Below, one piece after another: positions 22,061 through 34,926 of a stretch of DNA of 64,000 nucleotides. Every line of letters begins with the position of its first letter. Positions within the stretch are counted from its first letter, which is position 1. The DNA comes from Warburgia ugandensis (taxonomy: Eukaryota > Streptophyta > Magnoliopsida > Canellales > Canellaceae). Below the pieces are notes generated by a model that saw nothing but the letters and a program-made list of their open reading frames with translations, did not search any database and was not told where the DNA came from. The position numbers and the translations under genes were made by a program. The stretch lies in contig CP141136.1 in the NCBI GenBank assembly GCA_035236585.1, positions 49,741,136-49,805,135 on the forward strand, in the 5' to 3' direction.

Positions 22061-23945
22061 TAAATCAAAGAGCTGACTTATTCAAGTAGGAGTGCTTTCG
22101 GTTGCACATTAAGCTTGTGATTTTATGTGCAGAGCTTTTGGAGGAATGTGGCATAAACACGAATATCTTTAATAGCATTGAACAATGGAATACTATTTTA
22201 TACATGTTTGAACACATCCATTATCTCATGAAAATTAGTCCCTTTCTTTGTCTTGTTCAAAAGTTGAGGGAAAGGACCTTTAGGAGCATAAGGTTCCTTC
22301 ACTATGGGTTCAATTAGAGTTGGAGATTTCTGTCTCTTCTCTTTCTCCTCTATTCTAGCTTGGTCATTCTCCTTGAATCTATCTTAGTTCATCATACTTT
22401 GTTACCTATTTGACGGCCACTATAAGGGTAGACTTGGCTTGCTAATGTAGTCTTTATGAGTTTGAAGATGACCCTATTTCAAACTGTCCCTTAGGGTTTG
22501 GGATTGTCTAATTGGGAAATGTTCCCTTACCTCTATCACTGAGTGCAACTAATAACTAACTCATTTGCAACTCTAATTTGGCAATAGCTGGGGAGTTTAT
22601 AGTGGAGTTCTTAAGACACTCAGTTCAAAAATGGTTTAGGGTGTGTCTAGTCTCATTTTGGTTTATGAGGGTTTTCTCCATGAATAATTACATAGTTTCC
22701 TCACATGTTGGTTTCTTTGTTTGTTGAGGGAACTAAAAATAAGGAGGCTATTAGGCAACTAGAGCTTTAGGGAAACTTTGAGTAGGGTGCTCATAGATGG
22801 ACCTCCTTAATGAATGTTTTTAAACCATGAAAAATTAGGATTCCTTGCCCATCTTGATTGTAGATCTCAGAATACGAGTTGTTGTTAGGATTGCAATGTT
22901 CATTCATAGCATTAGCATGTTTTAAAAGGTATTTAGGGTACACACAATTAGATGGACAACCTAAATGTAAGTGTGCCAGACTGGAACAAGTAGAACAAAC
23001 CTCATGTGGAGATTTCATATATGCACTTTCAGCCATAAAGGTATCAGGTCTCGAATCAATTTTCAAAACATATTTTCAACCTTGTCCAATCATTGAGTCA
23101 AGGAGTCAAATTGATGTGATATATCTGTGGTCACTCCTATTTCATAAAGCCTCCTCTCTTTTAAGATTGGAAATTTCTATCTTGTCAATTTGAATAATCC
23201 CATTGTTGGGAATTTTCAACTTAGGTCTCAAAAAATTACTAGGCCTCTTCTCATTTTTCATCATGAGGCTCCCTCCTCCACTAGTGGCATCTACCATTTA
23301 TTGATTCTGAGGTGTAAGTGCCTCATAAAAGTACTAAACTTTCTACCATTTCTTAAATCCATGGTAGGGACATTTTTGCATCATTTCATTCCACCTTTCC
23401 TAGCACTCATAATATTGTTCATCTGCTCTCTGCTTGAAATTTATGATTTTCCTACACAGGGCATTGGTTTTATGTCTAAGGAAGAATTTTTTTGGGAACT
23501 TTTTTGACAATTGGTCCCATGTGGTAGTGGAACCAGCCTCTAAAGAATTCAACCAAGATTTGGCCTTATCTTTCATTAAGAATAAAAACAACCAAAGTGT
23601 AATGAAATCATCTAAAAAAATTTCAAAATTTAAATGTGCACATATATCAAGGATTTCCTTGATATGATGGTATGGATCCTCTCTCTTTAGATCATAATAG
23701 GATGAGAGTAATTGAACAACTTTAGCTTTAGCTTGAAATGGTCCAAATTAGTAGGTGGTAATGTGATGCACAAAGGACTATTTAACTAGAGCGCACATAA
23801 ATATCTTTTACGGCCTTGGCTTCAACTACAACGGCTGGGTTTGCCATGGGGTTATGTATTCTATCTCTTACCCTTTGTCTAAGAGTACGTTCAATCTCAA
23901 AATCAAATAGTTCTTGTTCTAAGATGTAGGACAGTGCATGCACTA
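22061..23945 (-). pseudogene. Family B gag, internal copy 2, with zinc knuckle
   Basis: The N-terminus is near 23930 on the minus strand: FEIERTLRQRVRDRIHNPMA, the Athila gag start. A Retrotrans_gag-like segment at 23400-23591 contains KDKAKSWLNSLEAGS, TTWDQL and KKFFLRHKTNALCRKI. A zinc knuckle of the form C-x2-C-x4-H-x4-C (CSTCSSLAHLHLGC) lies at 22956-22997, followed by the NEHCNPNNNSYSEIYN block. Frameshifts and stops split it into several frames. The stretch 22061-22560 is the gag-protease linker with no clear motif. Gag would coat the genomic RNA in cytoplasmic particles; this copy cannot. Confidence 0.82.
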
Positions 23946-25118
23946 TATTGCAATCCTAACTCTAAATGTTGCACAATCAATCCCTAATGGTCCACTAATG
24001 AGTTGTTTTGTTATTCTTTGGTAAATCTATAGGGTGTTAGCTTTTAGATCTAAATCTAGATAGCTCCTTTTATCCAGGCATGACTACTGCTTACCAATTA
24101 GGTTCTACTCTAAAGTGGCTAATACAATTCTCATATAAGGAGGAATTTAGACCTCAACAAACATCAACAAAATATGTGAAAAAATCACTTGGATTTTGCA
24201 TACCCATTATAACCACAATACTTAGAAGCTATTGGAGTGACAGTAGATTTGCTCCTTCAAAAAGAGTCCTATGAGCTCGAAACCCTAAGTCTCTTGCTAC
24301 TTGATTTTAAATTGGAACTTAAGGACTGGGGTTGTGAATCATAAAAGGATCAATTTGATTACCTAGCTAGACCAAGGATCTAGTGATGAAATCCTATCCT
24401 TATCTTATAAGGGTTCATGTGTGGCCCTTATTATCAATGCGATCCATCACCATAAAGTAGTAGATGTGCAATGCAATACAAGGAAAAGAAAACTAATGTC
24501 CACCTATGTGATATTTAACAAAGGGTCAACACTTTAATAGACAAGACATTATAACTAGATAGTTTATGCCTTAGTTATAGCTAAACTCAGGCTAACCTTT
24601 GTTAAATAGGTGCAATTCTAATGTGGAAACCCTAAAAATTATGCAACAATTTAAATGCATGAACTATACTATATGAATTACTCTACCAACCAAAATGCAA
24701 TTTTACACTAAGTGGAATTATACTAGAAAAGTAAGGAGAGGGTTAGACACTTATAGTGGGGTTTTTTATGTGAGTTGGATCTTTCAAATGTGGGTTTGAC
24801 CCACACTTGACCTATATTATTACAACCCACATTTAAAAAAAAATTACAACTAGACCTCACTATAAGTCCTCTCAAAAACAAAAAATAAAACTAAGCTAGG
24901 AAAGCATGAAAATCCTAATTAATCTGATGAAGCTTTGGCCCAAATGGATCACTGCTGCTCCGTTTGTAAAATTCCCTGTGTACAAAATAAACAATATGCC
25001 AATTTTTGAGGAATTAGAAAAATATAAAAAATGGATGCAAAAACCTAAACTAATGCACCCAAAACTATACCTAGATATAATCAATCTAAACTAGATTCTA
25101 ATCACAAAGTCATTGTGA
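23946..25118 (-). other. Family B leader, minus strand
   Basis: Non-coding leader between the primer site (25120-25137) and gag. It holds the shared module at about 24065-24295, reversed relative to 7710-7930. A small inverted repeat GTGGGTTTGACCCAC at about 24791-24805 can form a 6-bp stem. No conserved frame is seen. Confidence 0.7.
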
Positions 25119-25119
25119 T

Positions 25120-25137
25120 TCCCTAGCAATGGCTCCA
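25120..25137 (-). other. Primer-binding site (tRNA-Asp type)
   Basis: On the minus strand it reads TGGAGCCATTGCTAGGGA, matching TGGCGCCGTTGCCGGGGA at 14 of 18 positions. Three of the four differences are C-to-T or G-to-A. It is separated from the LTR end by AGTTTT, exactly as at 7072-7077. This is the best preserved primer site of the three in the window. Confidence 0.87.
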
Positions 25138-25143
25138 AAAACT

Positions 25144-27280
25144 TGTTGTGGTTTTAATATTACTCAAAAGAGCACAAGTCAAAGTAGTATGATGTACACG
25201 ATTGAGATTGATCCCACAAGGAATCTCACATATTTGTATGTAATTGAATCTTATTTAGATGAATTATCCTAGCTAAAAGTATTGGTTTGTGATTAACTTA
25301 GGAAATTAAATAACATGGAATTGGAAACATGAATGAACATAAAAACTTAAACCAAAGGAAATTTTCTAAAAACAACGACTTCTAAAACTAAAATTAGAAA
25401 TTAAGTAAAAATTAAGCTTTAATCTAAGGATGTAAACTAACATATTCCATGAAATCTAATAAGTAAATCTTATGAAACAAATAAAGTAGCTGAAAAATTA
25501 TGGATCAAAAGAGTGTGCATGACCCATGGAAGGGTGCACATGGATCAAAAACTAGTATCTCACATTCATGACAAACTCAAGTATCCAAAGAAGAGGAAAG
25601 ATGATCAACTAAAGCATGCATGATAAAGTGCAAATAACAAGAAATTGTGCATGGAACTAAACTGGAAAAGTGCACATGAAACAAAATGTGATTGCATATG
25701 GAACTTAAAAGATGATTTCACATGGAACTAGAAGGATGTGCATGATTCAATGGAAAATTACCCTATAACATTCAAAAGAAAGGTGCCCATCATTACAACA
25801 TGGTGCTACATCATACATCTTAAGTTAGAATATATATAAAGCAAGGTGTACACTATTCAAAGACTTGAAATTAACCAAATAACTTGGCAGATATCTTCTA
25901 TAATGCATCCAGTGATCATTCTCTAAGATGGCATACATCTAAATCCCTAAAGAATCAATGCAAGAGAGAATGAAAGATGGAAAAGGTGACAAAAATAGAT
26001 GATAACTTAGCAATGAACAAGCAATGATAGGGGTCAAAGATACTTCAAAGGCTACTATCTCTTTGGTATCACTACATAGAAAATAACCTCAGAACTATGT
26101 GCATCAAAACCAAAAGAGTAAGGAAAGAGAACTGTTGGAAAACTAACCTAGAAGTGATGTAGAAACTTAGAGCGAAAAGGCTTGGAACTCCTTTAAAGAT
26201 TGCTTAAAGTCTTGAAGAACAATGCATGGAGAAGCTCCCTTGATTGTGGCACTGAAAACCATAGATGAGTACTAAGAAGGAGGCTCCACTATTTTAGGAA
26301 AAGTGGTATGATCTCCCTTTCTATTTCATGCATGGAATGCCTTCTAAGTTTTATAGTGTTTTGATCTTTCTAGAGAGACCTAAGGGAGAAGGGAATATGT
26401 TATAAAGATTAGAGAAAGATAGAGATAATATGAGAAGGAAATTAGAAGTAGGATTGTAGGAATTGGAAACTAGAAAGTGGAGTTTAAGAATGGTGGGAAG
26501 TGGAATTAGAGGTGGGACGTGGGAAGCCTCCTTAGGAAATTGTCTGGAAGCCCTTCCTAAGTGAGAGAAGAAGAGGTGGAGAGAGAAAGAGTGAAATTTA
26601 GAATGTAGTCTCTTCTTCTATTGGTCCACCTTGCATGCATATCTTCCCAAGTAATAATCACCATGGTTCCTTTCCAATTATCCCCTTTCAAATCACAAAT
26701 TTTTCATACAAAAATTGCATATAATTCATCTCCAATTGTGTGGTCCCTTTTAACTTTGGTTTAGATGGCTTCATGGCTTTCTTTCCTAGCTTCTTGCTTG
26801 GTGGCTTCAATGGCTTAGTCCCTTTGCTTCATGGCTTGTATGGCTCATGTGGCTCAAGTGGCAATCATGGCTCCAATTCTCATGTAAAGGTGTTAGAATT
26901 GAATGGATTTTGCATGGGCCCATTCTATTCATTTGCTTGCCCTAAAATAATTTTGACTCTCACTTGATCTTTGGAATGATGGAAAATAGGGCTTAGCTCT
27001 TTGGATTGATCTAGATCATCTAAAGCAATCTCGGTCATCGAATTATCCTTTCAATACATACAAAAGATCAAAAACCCTAATTAATACCTAAAAAATAATG
27101 GTAAATCATATACTTACTTTGGATTAGCCTCTAAACTTGTAGAATATTATATTTTTGAATCAACAATTCAGAATTGCATGTGTCATGAATTTTGGAAAAA
27201 TCCTAGAATAATACCCTATAATTTATAGGACATGAGCTTCTAATTGGGCACTTTTTTTATACACAATTGACTACTTATCA
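25144..27280 (-). mobile_element. Family B 5' LTR, copy B-c (2137 bp)
   Basis: Minus-strand LTR from TGATAAGTAGTCAATTGTG (start at 27280) to CCACAACA (end at 25144), followed by spacer and primer site. It is shorter than B-a, B-e and B-f by about 0.7 kb. It includes a run of repeated GTGCATGGAACTAA-like phrases at about 25510-25760, the diverged form of the CATGCGCA block of the other LTRs. It is the 5' LTR of the element whose leader, gag and protease follow leftward. The matching 3' LTR is not in place. The ORF-like stretches in it have no family signature. Confidence 0.85.
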
Positions 27281-27360
27281 AAATGAAGCTACTCATTTTT
27301 GCATGGGGATTGAAATGTTTGCATGCATGAGTGTAGGGTGGTTATTATGGTAGCTCCCAT
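27281..27360. other. Short unassigned flank between LTR B-c and A2
   Basis: Eighty bases of unassigned DNA ending in CCCAT, the left target duplication of A2. With A2 removed it would continue directly into 31917. Confidence 0.6.
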
Positions 27361-27960
27361 TGTAATAACCCCAATTTTTGTAAATTGATTGAGAAAAATC
27401 AATAAAGTTTGAGTTTCAGATATTTCGAACTGAAATATTAGGGTTATTTAAAATATACTTTTTATAAAAGTATAATCAAATCATAAGATATGTAAAATTG
27501 AAATTAAACTTAGCAAACCCTTCAAAATGACTGTAAGCACGACAAATTTCGAATTCGGATGAGAAATCCTTGAGTTTTTCATTTCTTGGACAAAAGGGGT
27601 AAAATAGTAATTTTACCCAAAAATCAAAATATTCCAAAAATAAAAATATGAAACATCAAAATTTATAATGCACTGAGAAATACGAATCCAACGCCACTAA
27701 GTACACTCAAATCCGAGATCATGGGAATCAAAATTTTATGCATAAAGGGCAAAATGGACTTTTTACACCATGTGGGTTCCACATGGGGACCACCACGTCC
27801 CCAACAACCAATTTGATCAGCAGCCCATGTGAAACATGTGTCAACAAAGATCAGCTAGTCATGGGGAAGAAAAATTAGGCATGGGAGCATTGAAGACTTT
27901 CATGCCATTTTATATTAAAAAAATAACATATTATAATCATGGAAAAAGACCCAAAATGCC

Positions 27961-27968
27961 TATAAATA
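27961..27968 (+). promoter_or_regulatory. TATA box of LTR A2
   Basis: TATAAATA in the context CCTATAAATACAACCCC, 600 bp into the LTR. The same position in A3 (about 33293) and A5 (about 52153) holds a TATA motif, which supports it as the element's own pol II promoter. Confidence 0.6.
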
Positions 27969-30105
27969 CAACCCCAAAAATCTTCCAAAAATCCTCACAA
28001 AATTATTTTCACTCTCCTTGAAAAATTAGATCTAGATCCCCCCCCAAAAACCCAAAATTTCCAAGAGTTAGATATCTTTTCAACTTGTTTTTCTTTTTAG
28101 ATTGGAACAAGAGACCTAAAATCAATTAGGCACTCTATTCCAGACCTAATTTGATTAATTCCACCATCCAAAACTTCCCAACATATCTATTCTACAAAAC
28201 TCCCAAAGAAATTTCAAGATCCAACGGTTCAAACAACGGTATTTGCAAGAAAGGTGGATTTTAGGCTATATCTTCATCAACAAGGTATTTTTTTAAATTG
28301 GGCATATAAATGAGTTTTTCTCTCCAATCAAGAAAGTGGAAATCCTTTTCATAGATTTTTAGTATTGTTTTATGTAATTTTTATTTTTCTGTAATTTATT
28401 TTGGTAATAAAAAGGTAAAAATAAAGTAAACAACAGAACCCTCAATTCATGATGATGGAGTGCTCAGATGAAAAAATTTCACTCCACCAATCAATCCAAA
28501 ATGGTCCAAAACCCCTAGGGTAGAAGTTTCGCAAAGATCTGAGTAGTTTTGGTCCCTCAATTGAGAAGGGATTGATTGGACGGTCCAAACGGACTGTTCG
28601 ATCTCTAGATCGGACGGACAATGTCCCGCGCGCTTCCATGGACGCCCCGTGCTGGCGCTTTGACATTTCAGCCCAGCGAAAGTGCCCAACTAGGTCCGCC
28701 TGGTTTGGTTTTCCGCCCGAACGATCTGGGCCGTCCGTTCTTGGGCCCAGATCAAATACAGGCCATAGGAAGACTGTAAACTTCCCGATTCAATTTCGGA
28801 GTCATCTGAACTCCAAATTGAGATCGGAAAGAAGCTATGGAAAGCTTGAAATCTCTATTTTCTTATGGAATAATAAAAAATATATTTTATTCAGTAAAAA
28901 CTTTCTGTATTAAAGAAATAAGATTCCAATTACATAGATTTTCAAGATCTGAGATGATCAGATCTTAGAAAGATGTTTTAATAATGATATACTACTTAAA
29001 TAAAGTGAGATTTATGTTTAAATTGGATAGATATGAGATATATTAAGGGATCTACCCTTTATGGTAGAAAAACCCTAAAAATACAAAGGGACCCACTTGA
29101 TCAATGAGATCAAGTGTGATCAGATCCTTGGGATGGAAAGAATAAATGTTTATATGATGAAATCCAAGGAAATCATGGATGGATTATGATAAAAATAGAT
29201 CAATGTGATCGTTTGACCTTAATAGAGAAAATTCCCTAAATCTAACTAAAATCCTTAATCAAAGGAAAAGATCTAAGATCAAATGGCTGGATCATAAGTA
29301 AAGGTTTCTAAAAATGTAAATGTAATTAGTTTCATTTTATATTATTATGTTATAAAGCATGCTAGTATAACATTTAGAGTTTAGTATGATATGTGTTTCA
29401 TTCTTATCATAAGGTGCTAGATTTAATTTAAGTACCTTGCCTCATTTTCATTGAATGTTAAATTAGGTAGTTTTATGCTTTAAATTTATAATTCATTTAT
29501 GGTTGAATGTTAGTAGTAGATTTACTTGTTATGAGATAAAGAGCATAAAACATCAAAAATGTATTCTAATGAGAAAGTAGAGTTCATTACACAAATAAGA
29601 ATGGAATACTTTGGACTTAATTAGTAAGGGCTATAGTTAGTAGGGCAATATAAGGATTATCAAATCCTTGGCCCAAATTAGGAAAAGAATAATAAACCCC
29701 ATGAATGACATTTTAAATATTCATGGACTTAATTAAAATCCATTAAAAAGAGAACTTAGGGTAAACATGCTTATAGGAACCTTATGAAAGGTTGAGCTAT
29801 GGTCATTCTAGTGAATGATGAACATAGTGGTTAAGGGGGCTATCTAATAGAGCCTCGCTCTTCCCGTACCTTCTGTTGACGTTTGTGAGGTCTAAACTCC
29901 TCCTTATATGAGGATTGAAGTAACCACTTTGTGTTCACCCATTCAGCTAGTAAGCCTTAGCTAATTGGAAATAAGAGGAGCAATCTAGATTTAGGCTTGA
30001 ATAAGCAACCTTCAACCAGCACATTAATTGGTTGAATAATAATCATAAGAGCATAAAAGGTTAGTAAATTACCTAACCCTAAGAAAAACAGTAAGTAAGA
30101 TAGGG

Positions 30106-30490
30106 ATGATCAAACAAGATCCATTAGATCTTGGATGATCAAGAACAATAAGAATAAGAATACTATATTGTACTTAGTATGTATGTTTAGTAGTATACTT
30201 GTTATAGTTCATTAGATTAGATAATCCAAACCCTTGATCAAAGGTGATTCAAGGAAGAAAACCAAGATCATCCTCCATAGGGATGATCCAAGAACTGAAC
30301 TTAGATCAAAGAAGAACTAGATGATAGAAGATCTAGGACCTTGATCTTTATCAACATGTGTAGATTGTCAATTAAAGGATCTATGAAAGATCAAGATCAA
30401 GGAGATGAACATACGAAGACTTAGAGATAGAAAAATACTTAGATATGAATGATCTAAAGATCATTCTAAACATCAGATCTAGTGATCAAT
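30106..30490. repeat. GATC-dense block in LTR A2
   Basis: I count 17 GATC tetramers here, in phrases such as GATCAAGAA, GATCTA and AAAGATCA. By base composition one or two would be expected in this length. The same block, diverged, occurs in A1 (about 15000-15420), A3 (about 35690-36090), A4 (about 47680-48060) and A5 (about 54560-54930). Confidence 0.75.
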
Positions 30491-31707
30491 AGGATTGTTC
30501 ATAATTTATATATTGAGAATATGTATGGATGTCCAAATTACATACGTCGGTCAGGATCATGGAAGATTGGGGAAAAGAGATCAATCCTTAAAGGTAGGAG
30601 GATTTGATGAATGCATTTACATGAGATATTCATGATTGCACTCATGATCTTATGTTGACAAGAGTAATGATAATACTTGTAGTAAATCTCTTGAAAACCT
30701 TATGATCCAACCAAACACATATAAGATGGTTAAGGACTAAACTATAAGTGAATAGGGAATTAGAAAATATTTCAGCCCTAAGTAAACAGAATATGGTCTG
30801 ATATATATGAAAGCTATTTTACATACAAGCTTGGAGGCTTGTGAGTTTGTTTTAATAGGCATGAGCCTAGGGGATGCTATTGCTAGAGGAGTTATGAGGG
30901 TTTGGCCACCCGCTCCTTGAAATTTGATGATATGATGATTCCTTGTCCAATGAGAGGCTAAAAGTCGGGTAGTGGCAATTATGGGAAGGCCACCATTGTG
31001 AAAGTCTTGCCCCCCCCATACGGGCAGTGACATAATATTTTCCACCGTGGTATCAGTGATGAACAGAGCAGTTATCCGAGCACGCTAGTACAGATTAGAC
31101 TGCAGCATAGCAACCTTTCTAATTATTTTGCACTATGATGCATATGGGAACAGGCATAGTGAAATGCCTTATGTTATAGCATAATGAAATGCTACGTAAT
31201 TGTATATTACCAATGTTTCCCAAGAAGGGAAATTCCCAGTATGAGATTAGCTGTAATACTAAATTCTCAAAATGAAGAGAATTGATCAGCTTAGTTGGGA
31301 GTGATATTTGACTATTTTCACGAATTTAACTAGTTTACCCATGAAGGGTGTGTATGTATATAGATATACATAACTTACAAAGTAAAGAGTATGTTTAAGG
31401 ATAATGAGATTATGAAGTATTGGAATTACATTGTCAATGTTATGTTTCTTGAATCCCCTACCAAGCATTGCTTGCTGAGATATTGTACTTGTTGCAATAT
31501 CTTCGATTCAGGGAAGGAGAGTTAGGAGCTGAAGACTATAGAAGACTTGAAGAGAATAATCTTCAAGGTATACCCTTGAAGACATGTATTTTTATTTGTT
31601 GAGAGTTTTATTGTATGGTGAGCTTGAGTTTTGGATTATGTAATTTGGACAAGTATTGTACTAGATTTGGTCAGATCTTGTGAACCACTGGATGGATCCT
31701 GGAGTTT

Positions 31708-31713
31708 AATAAA
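31708..31713 (+). terminator. Poly(A) signal of LTR A2
   Basis: AATAAA in TTTAATAAAAGTATATTCC. The same motif lies about 205 bp from the 3' end in A3 (37637) and A5 (59040), and in the minus copies and array units as TTTTATTA. Conservation of position supports use as the LTR cleavage signal. Confidence 0.6.
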
Positions 31714-31916
31714 AGTATATTCCTTCAATGGAATTTTATTTTGTACACAAATTGTACTTATGTTATATATATGAAGTGGTGACTTGGGTTTTCAAAACAA
31801 GTTCTAAAGAAAAGAATTTCTGCTGCTTTGTTTTATGAAAAAAAATTTACACTCTTAAGGGCCCTGCCTTTCAAAATACTTTACAAATCATGTTTTCAAA
31901 AACCCGGGTCATCACA

Positions 31917-32753
31917 CCCACACTCAAGGTAATAGAAAATGGGGTGATGCACTTTGTATAAAGCAAATTGTAAGGCTTGGACTGCATGTTTCATACATCT
32001 AGCCCAGAGAGTGTGTGTGAGGAGCTAAGTAAAACTAGAGAGAAAAGGGGAAAAAACCAAAGATGAAAGGGAAGGTAAACCAAAGAGGATTGAAAAAGGG
32101 AAGCAATAACTAGAGTGAAGATCAAAGGATAGAGGAAGAAGCCTAGTGCTAGAGGCATGAAAAATGTTCCTGTTCACAAATGATTTAGAGTGCAATTAAA
32201 GCTGTGAAAAGCTTGTAAAAAGTGGGATCTTCTCAAGTTGGGAGTAGTAGACTTTCTCTAATATGGATCATGCACCTATTTTTAAATGCATCAAAATGTC
32301 TAAATAAATCAAATGAGTTTTAGCATCATAACTCCCTGTTATCATGCATGTGAATCACTCATGAAATTGAGCATGATTTCAACATGATTTTAGCATCTGA
32401 TTTTGGTGCATGTATTATGCTTGAAATTATAGTGTTATGATTCTCAAATGGTACTAAAAACTTGGGAAACTTAAGCATGCATTTAAGGGTTTTTTGGAGG
32501 TGTTATGAGGATTGCAATTAGGCATCTTTTTATGAATGACTGTTAGATGAATTTAATGCCCTATTATGTTTAATTTATGATGCAAATTTTGAGATAAATT
32601 TTAATGGATTCATCCTTAACCTATCCATTCTTGAAACAAATTATTTGTATTGAAAAAATAATGAGTGTTCATGAGTTTTCTAAAGCACAAAAGAGGAATT
32701 ATTTACCTCATCCTTTTGTAGAAACTAGTGCAGTGAATGGGTGCCTTTGGTTT
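31917..32753. other. Unassigned DNA between A2 and A3
   Basis: AT-rich, with a purine-rich stretch at about 32000-32170 and no open frame of note. It ends in GGTTT, the left target duplication of A3. With A2 and A3 removed, 27281-27360, 31917-32753 and 37848-41411 form one continuous older stretch. Confidence 0.5.
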
Positions 32754-34926
32754 TGTAATAACCCCAATTTTTATGAATATAATTTAATTATTAAGAATTA
32801 AAAGTTGAAATTTTAAAAGTGGAACTAGAACTTTGAGTTTTGGGAAATTTTATTTTTATAAAAATAAAGCAAGACTTAAAACTTGGATATTTGTAATTTA
32901 CTCAAAAAACTAATCAGAATGATTGTAAGTACATCTATTTTTATGAATAAAAGGCTAAAATAGTAATTTCACTCATAACCGAGACCTAAAACATCAAAAT
33001 TTGGAATGTACTTGAAAAATCAATTGAAAGGACACTAAGTATGCTCAATTTTGAGTTCATAGGAATAAACCTTATTTTTCTCCATTTTTGGAATTAAAAG
33101 GGCAAATAGGTCTTTTCACAACAATGTGAGGCCCACAAGGTGGGCCAATGGTCTAGAAGACCACCATAATGAGTCAAACCACTACCAACTGCTAGTGGAG
33201 AAGGAGGTGGTAGTGGGAATCCAATGCCAATTTAATAATAAAAAGAATTGAAACATGATAATTTCATGTAATCATAAAAAATTCAAAAACACCTATAAAT
33301 ACCACATAAAATTTCCCAGAATTTTTCCTAACATTCTTCACGAGGTCCCCTACAATGCCCTAAAATCCTAGATAAAAAACACCCCCTCTATCTCCCCTAA
33401 TCTCTCTCTTTCTCTCTTTTATTCATTTTGCCTTAGGCGGTTCCCCAGAAGCACCAGACGATCCAAGTCAATTGGAACCATCAAGCACTTCCCTGGAAGC
33501 GTTGTCCCCAATAGAGCCTAGGTTGCACCCAAAAATCACTAATTTGATTAACCATGAAATTCCAACCAACCAATCACCATCTCCACTGTTGGATTGATTC
33601 GGGCTCAAATTATCTACAAAAGCCCTAAAAAATCATGATGATCTAACAGTTGGATTGTTGAAAAATGCAAAATGAAAGTCAGATCCAGTATTGACAACAT
33701 CTCCGACAAGTTCTTCATGAAATTTTGGCCAATCCAGCCAGTATAATTCAATCTCACACTGATGAATCACTCCAAAATGTGGGGATCTATGTTTCCCCTA
33801 TGGTTTTATTCCTTCTACAGCAATGAAATTGGAGGAATATCTCTCTGTATGCAAAATATGACGCAGCTAGGGTTTTGAAGTAGATTTCTCATTTTCTGGT
33901 GTGATTTCTCTCATTTTTGGTGAGATTACTTCACTGGACCAGACCATGTAGGTGCACTCTCCTTCCCTTGTTATTTTTTGGCACTCCCTTGAGGTTTTCT
34001 GGCCATCCCTGAGCTCCCCTAGCCATTGATCTGTCGGGAACGATGGATCCTGCAACAGGGGTTGAGATCTCATCCATGAACAGATTATATGCAACTTATG
34101 ACCTGTTGGATGAAATCTTGGGGCCCAAAAACCCTAGGGTAAGAAATCTTGGCCCTTGGATGCTTCAGATTTGGGAGATCTGGAGAAGGGTTAATCCAAC
34201 GGTCCAGATCAGAGCATCTCAACCAATCTCCCAAATCAAATGTTGATCTAAGTCTGATTCCGCTTAGATTGTTTAGCCATGTTGTGGAATTGTCTAGTTA
34301 CATTCCAAATCATCTTGCCATGTTCCAAATCGTCTAAAACACATTCTAATGGTCATATCAAATATGGACCATTGATTTTTTTAACTGAAATCTTGTTTCT
34401 TCAATTGAGACCTCCTTTTAGCTCTGATTTTAGATCAAAAGTTGATATAAATTTCTTATGTTGTGTAGAATCTAGTGGAGATATTAGATTTATGTTTTTA
34501 ATTGTATTTACTTTTGATAATCACTAAAATCCATTCCAATAGTAATGGATCATGATCAAGATGACCTAAAAATGGAAATCTGAACTAATGGATGTATTTA
34601 GGAGGTCCTAAAACCTTAAGGACAATGATCAAAATAAAAATTCTAGATATGTAGATCAATTAAATGAATAAAAACATAAAAATCAATACCAGCCGTTAAA
34701 ACGGGCAAAAATCTTTAAATCCAAATTCTGATCTTAATTTAACTCTAAATTGAGATCTGAAAGTTGGGATGGATTCTTCTTGATGAGGAGAACCCACTGA
34801 ACAAATAAAATCATAAATTAAATTCACAAACTTTTTTGTTTTTAAAGAGATAATGGTACTAACATCCTTGATCAGTGAAATTTGGAATAATCAAACTTTA
34901 TAATTATGATCCAACAATGATCTTGT

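Larger units (their letters stand above)
27361..31916 (+). mobile_element. Family A solo LTR, copy A2 (4556 bp)
   Basis: Begins TGTAATAACCCCAATTTTTG at 27361 and ends AACCCGGGTCATCACA at 31916. Flanks are CCCAT (27356-27360) and CCCAC (31917-31921), a 5-bp target duplication with one C/T difference. A TATA box TATAAATA is at 27961 and an AATAAA at 31708, about 205 bp from the end. A GC-rich patch at about 28600-28740 follows the TATA box. There is no primer site or coding region next to either end, so this is a solo LTR left by recombination, or a very short non-autonomous element. Terminal sequences and layout resemble Del/Tekay chromovirus LTRs; that family call is inference. Confidence 0.9.

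Noticed and set aside
24906..25094. Overlapping 62-codon frames on both strands near the B primer site
   Set aside because: They lie in the non-coding leader, mirror each other, and have no counterpart in the other two leaders.
31046..31060. TGGTATCAG-like stretch resembling a tRNA-Met primer site
   Set aside because: It lies inside LTR A2, about 860 bp before its end, not next to an LTR terminus. The equivalent position in other A copies is not conserved as a primer site.
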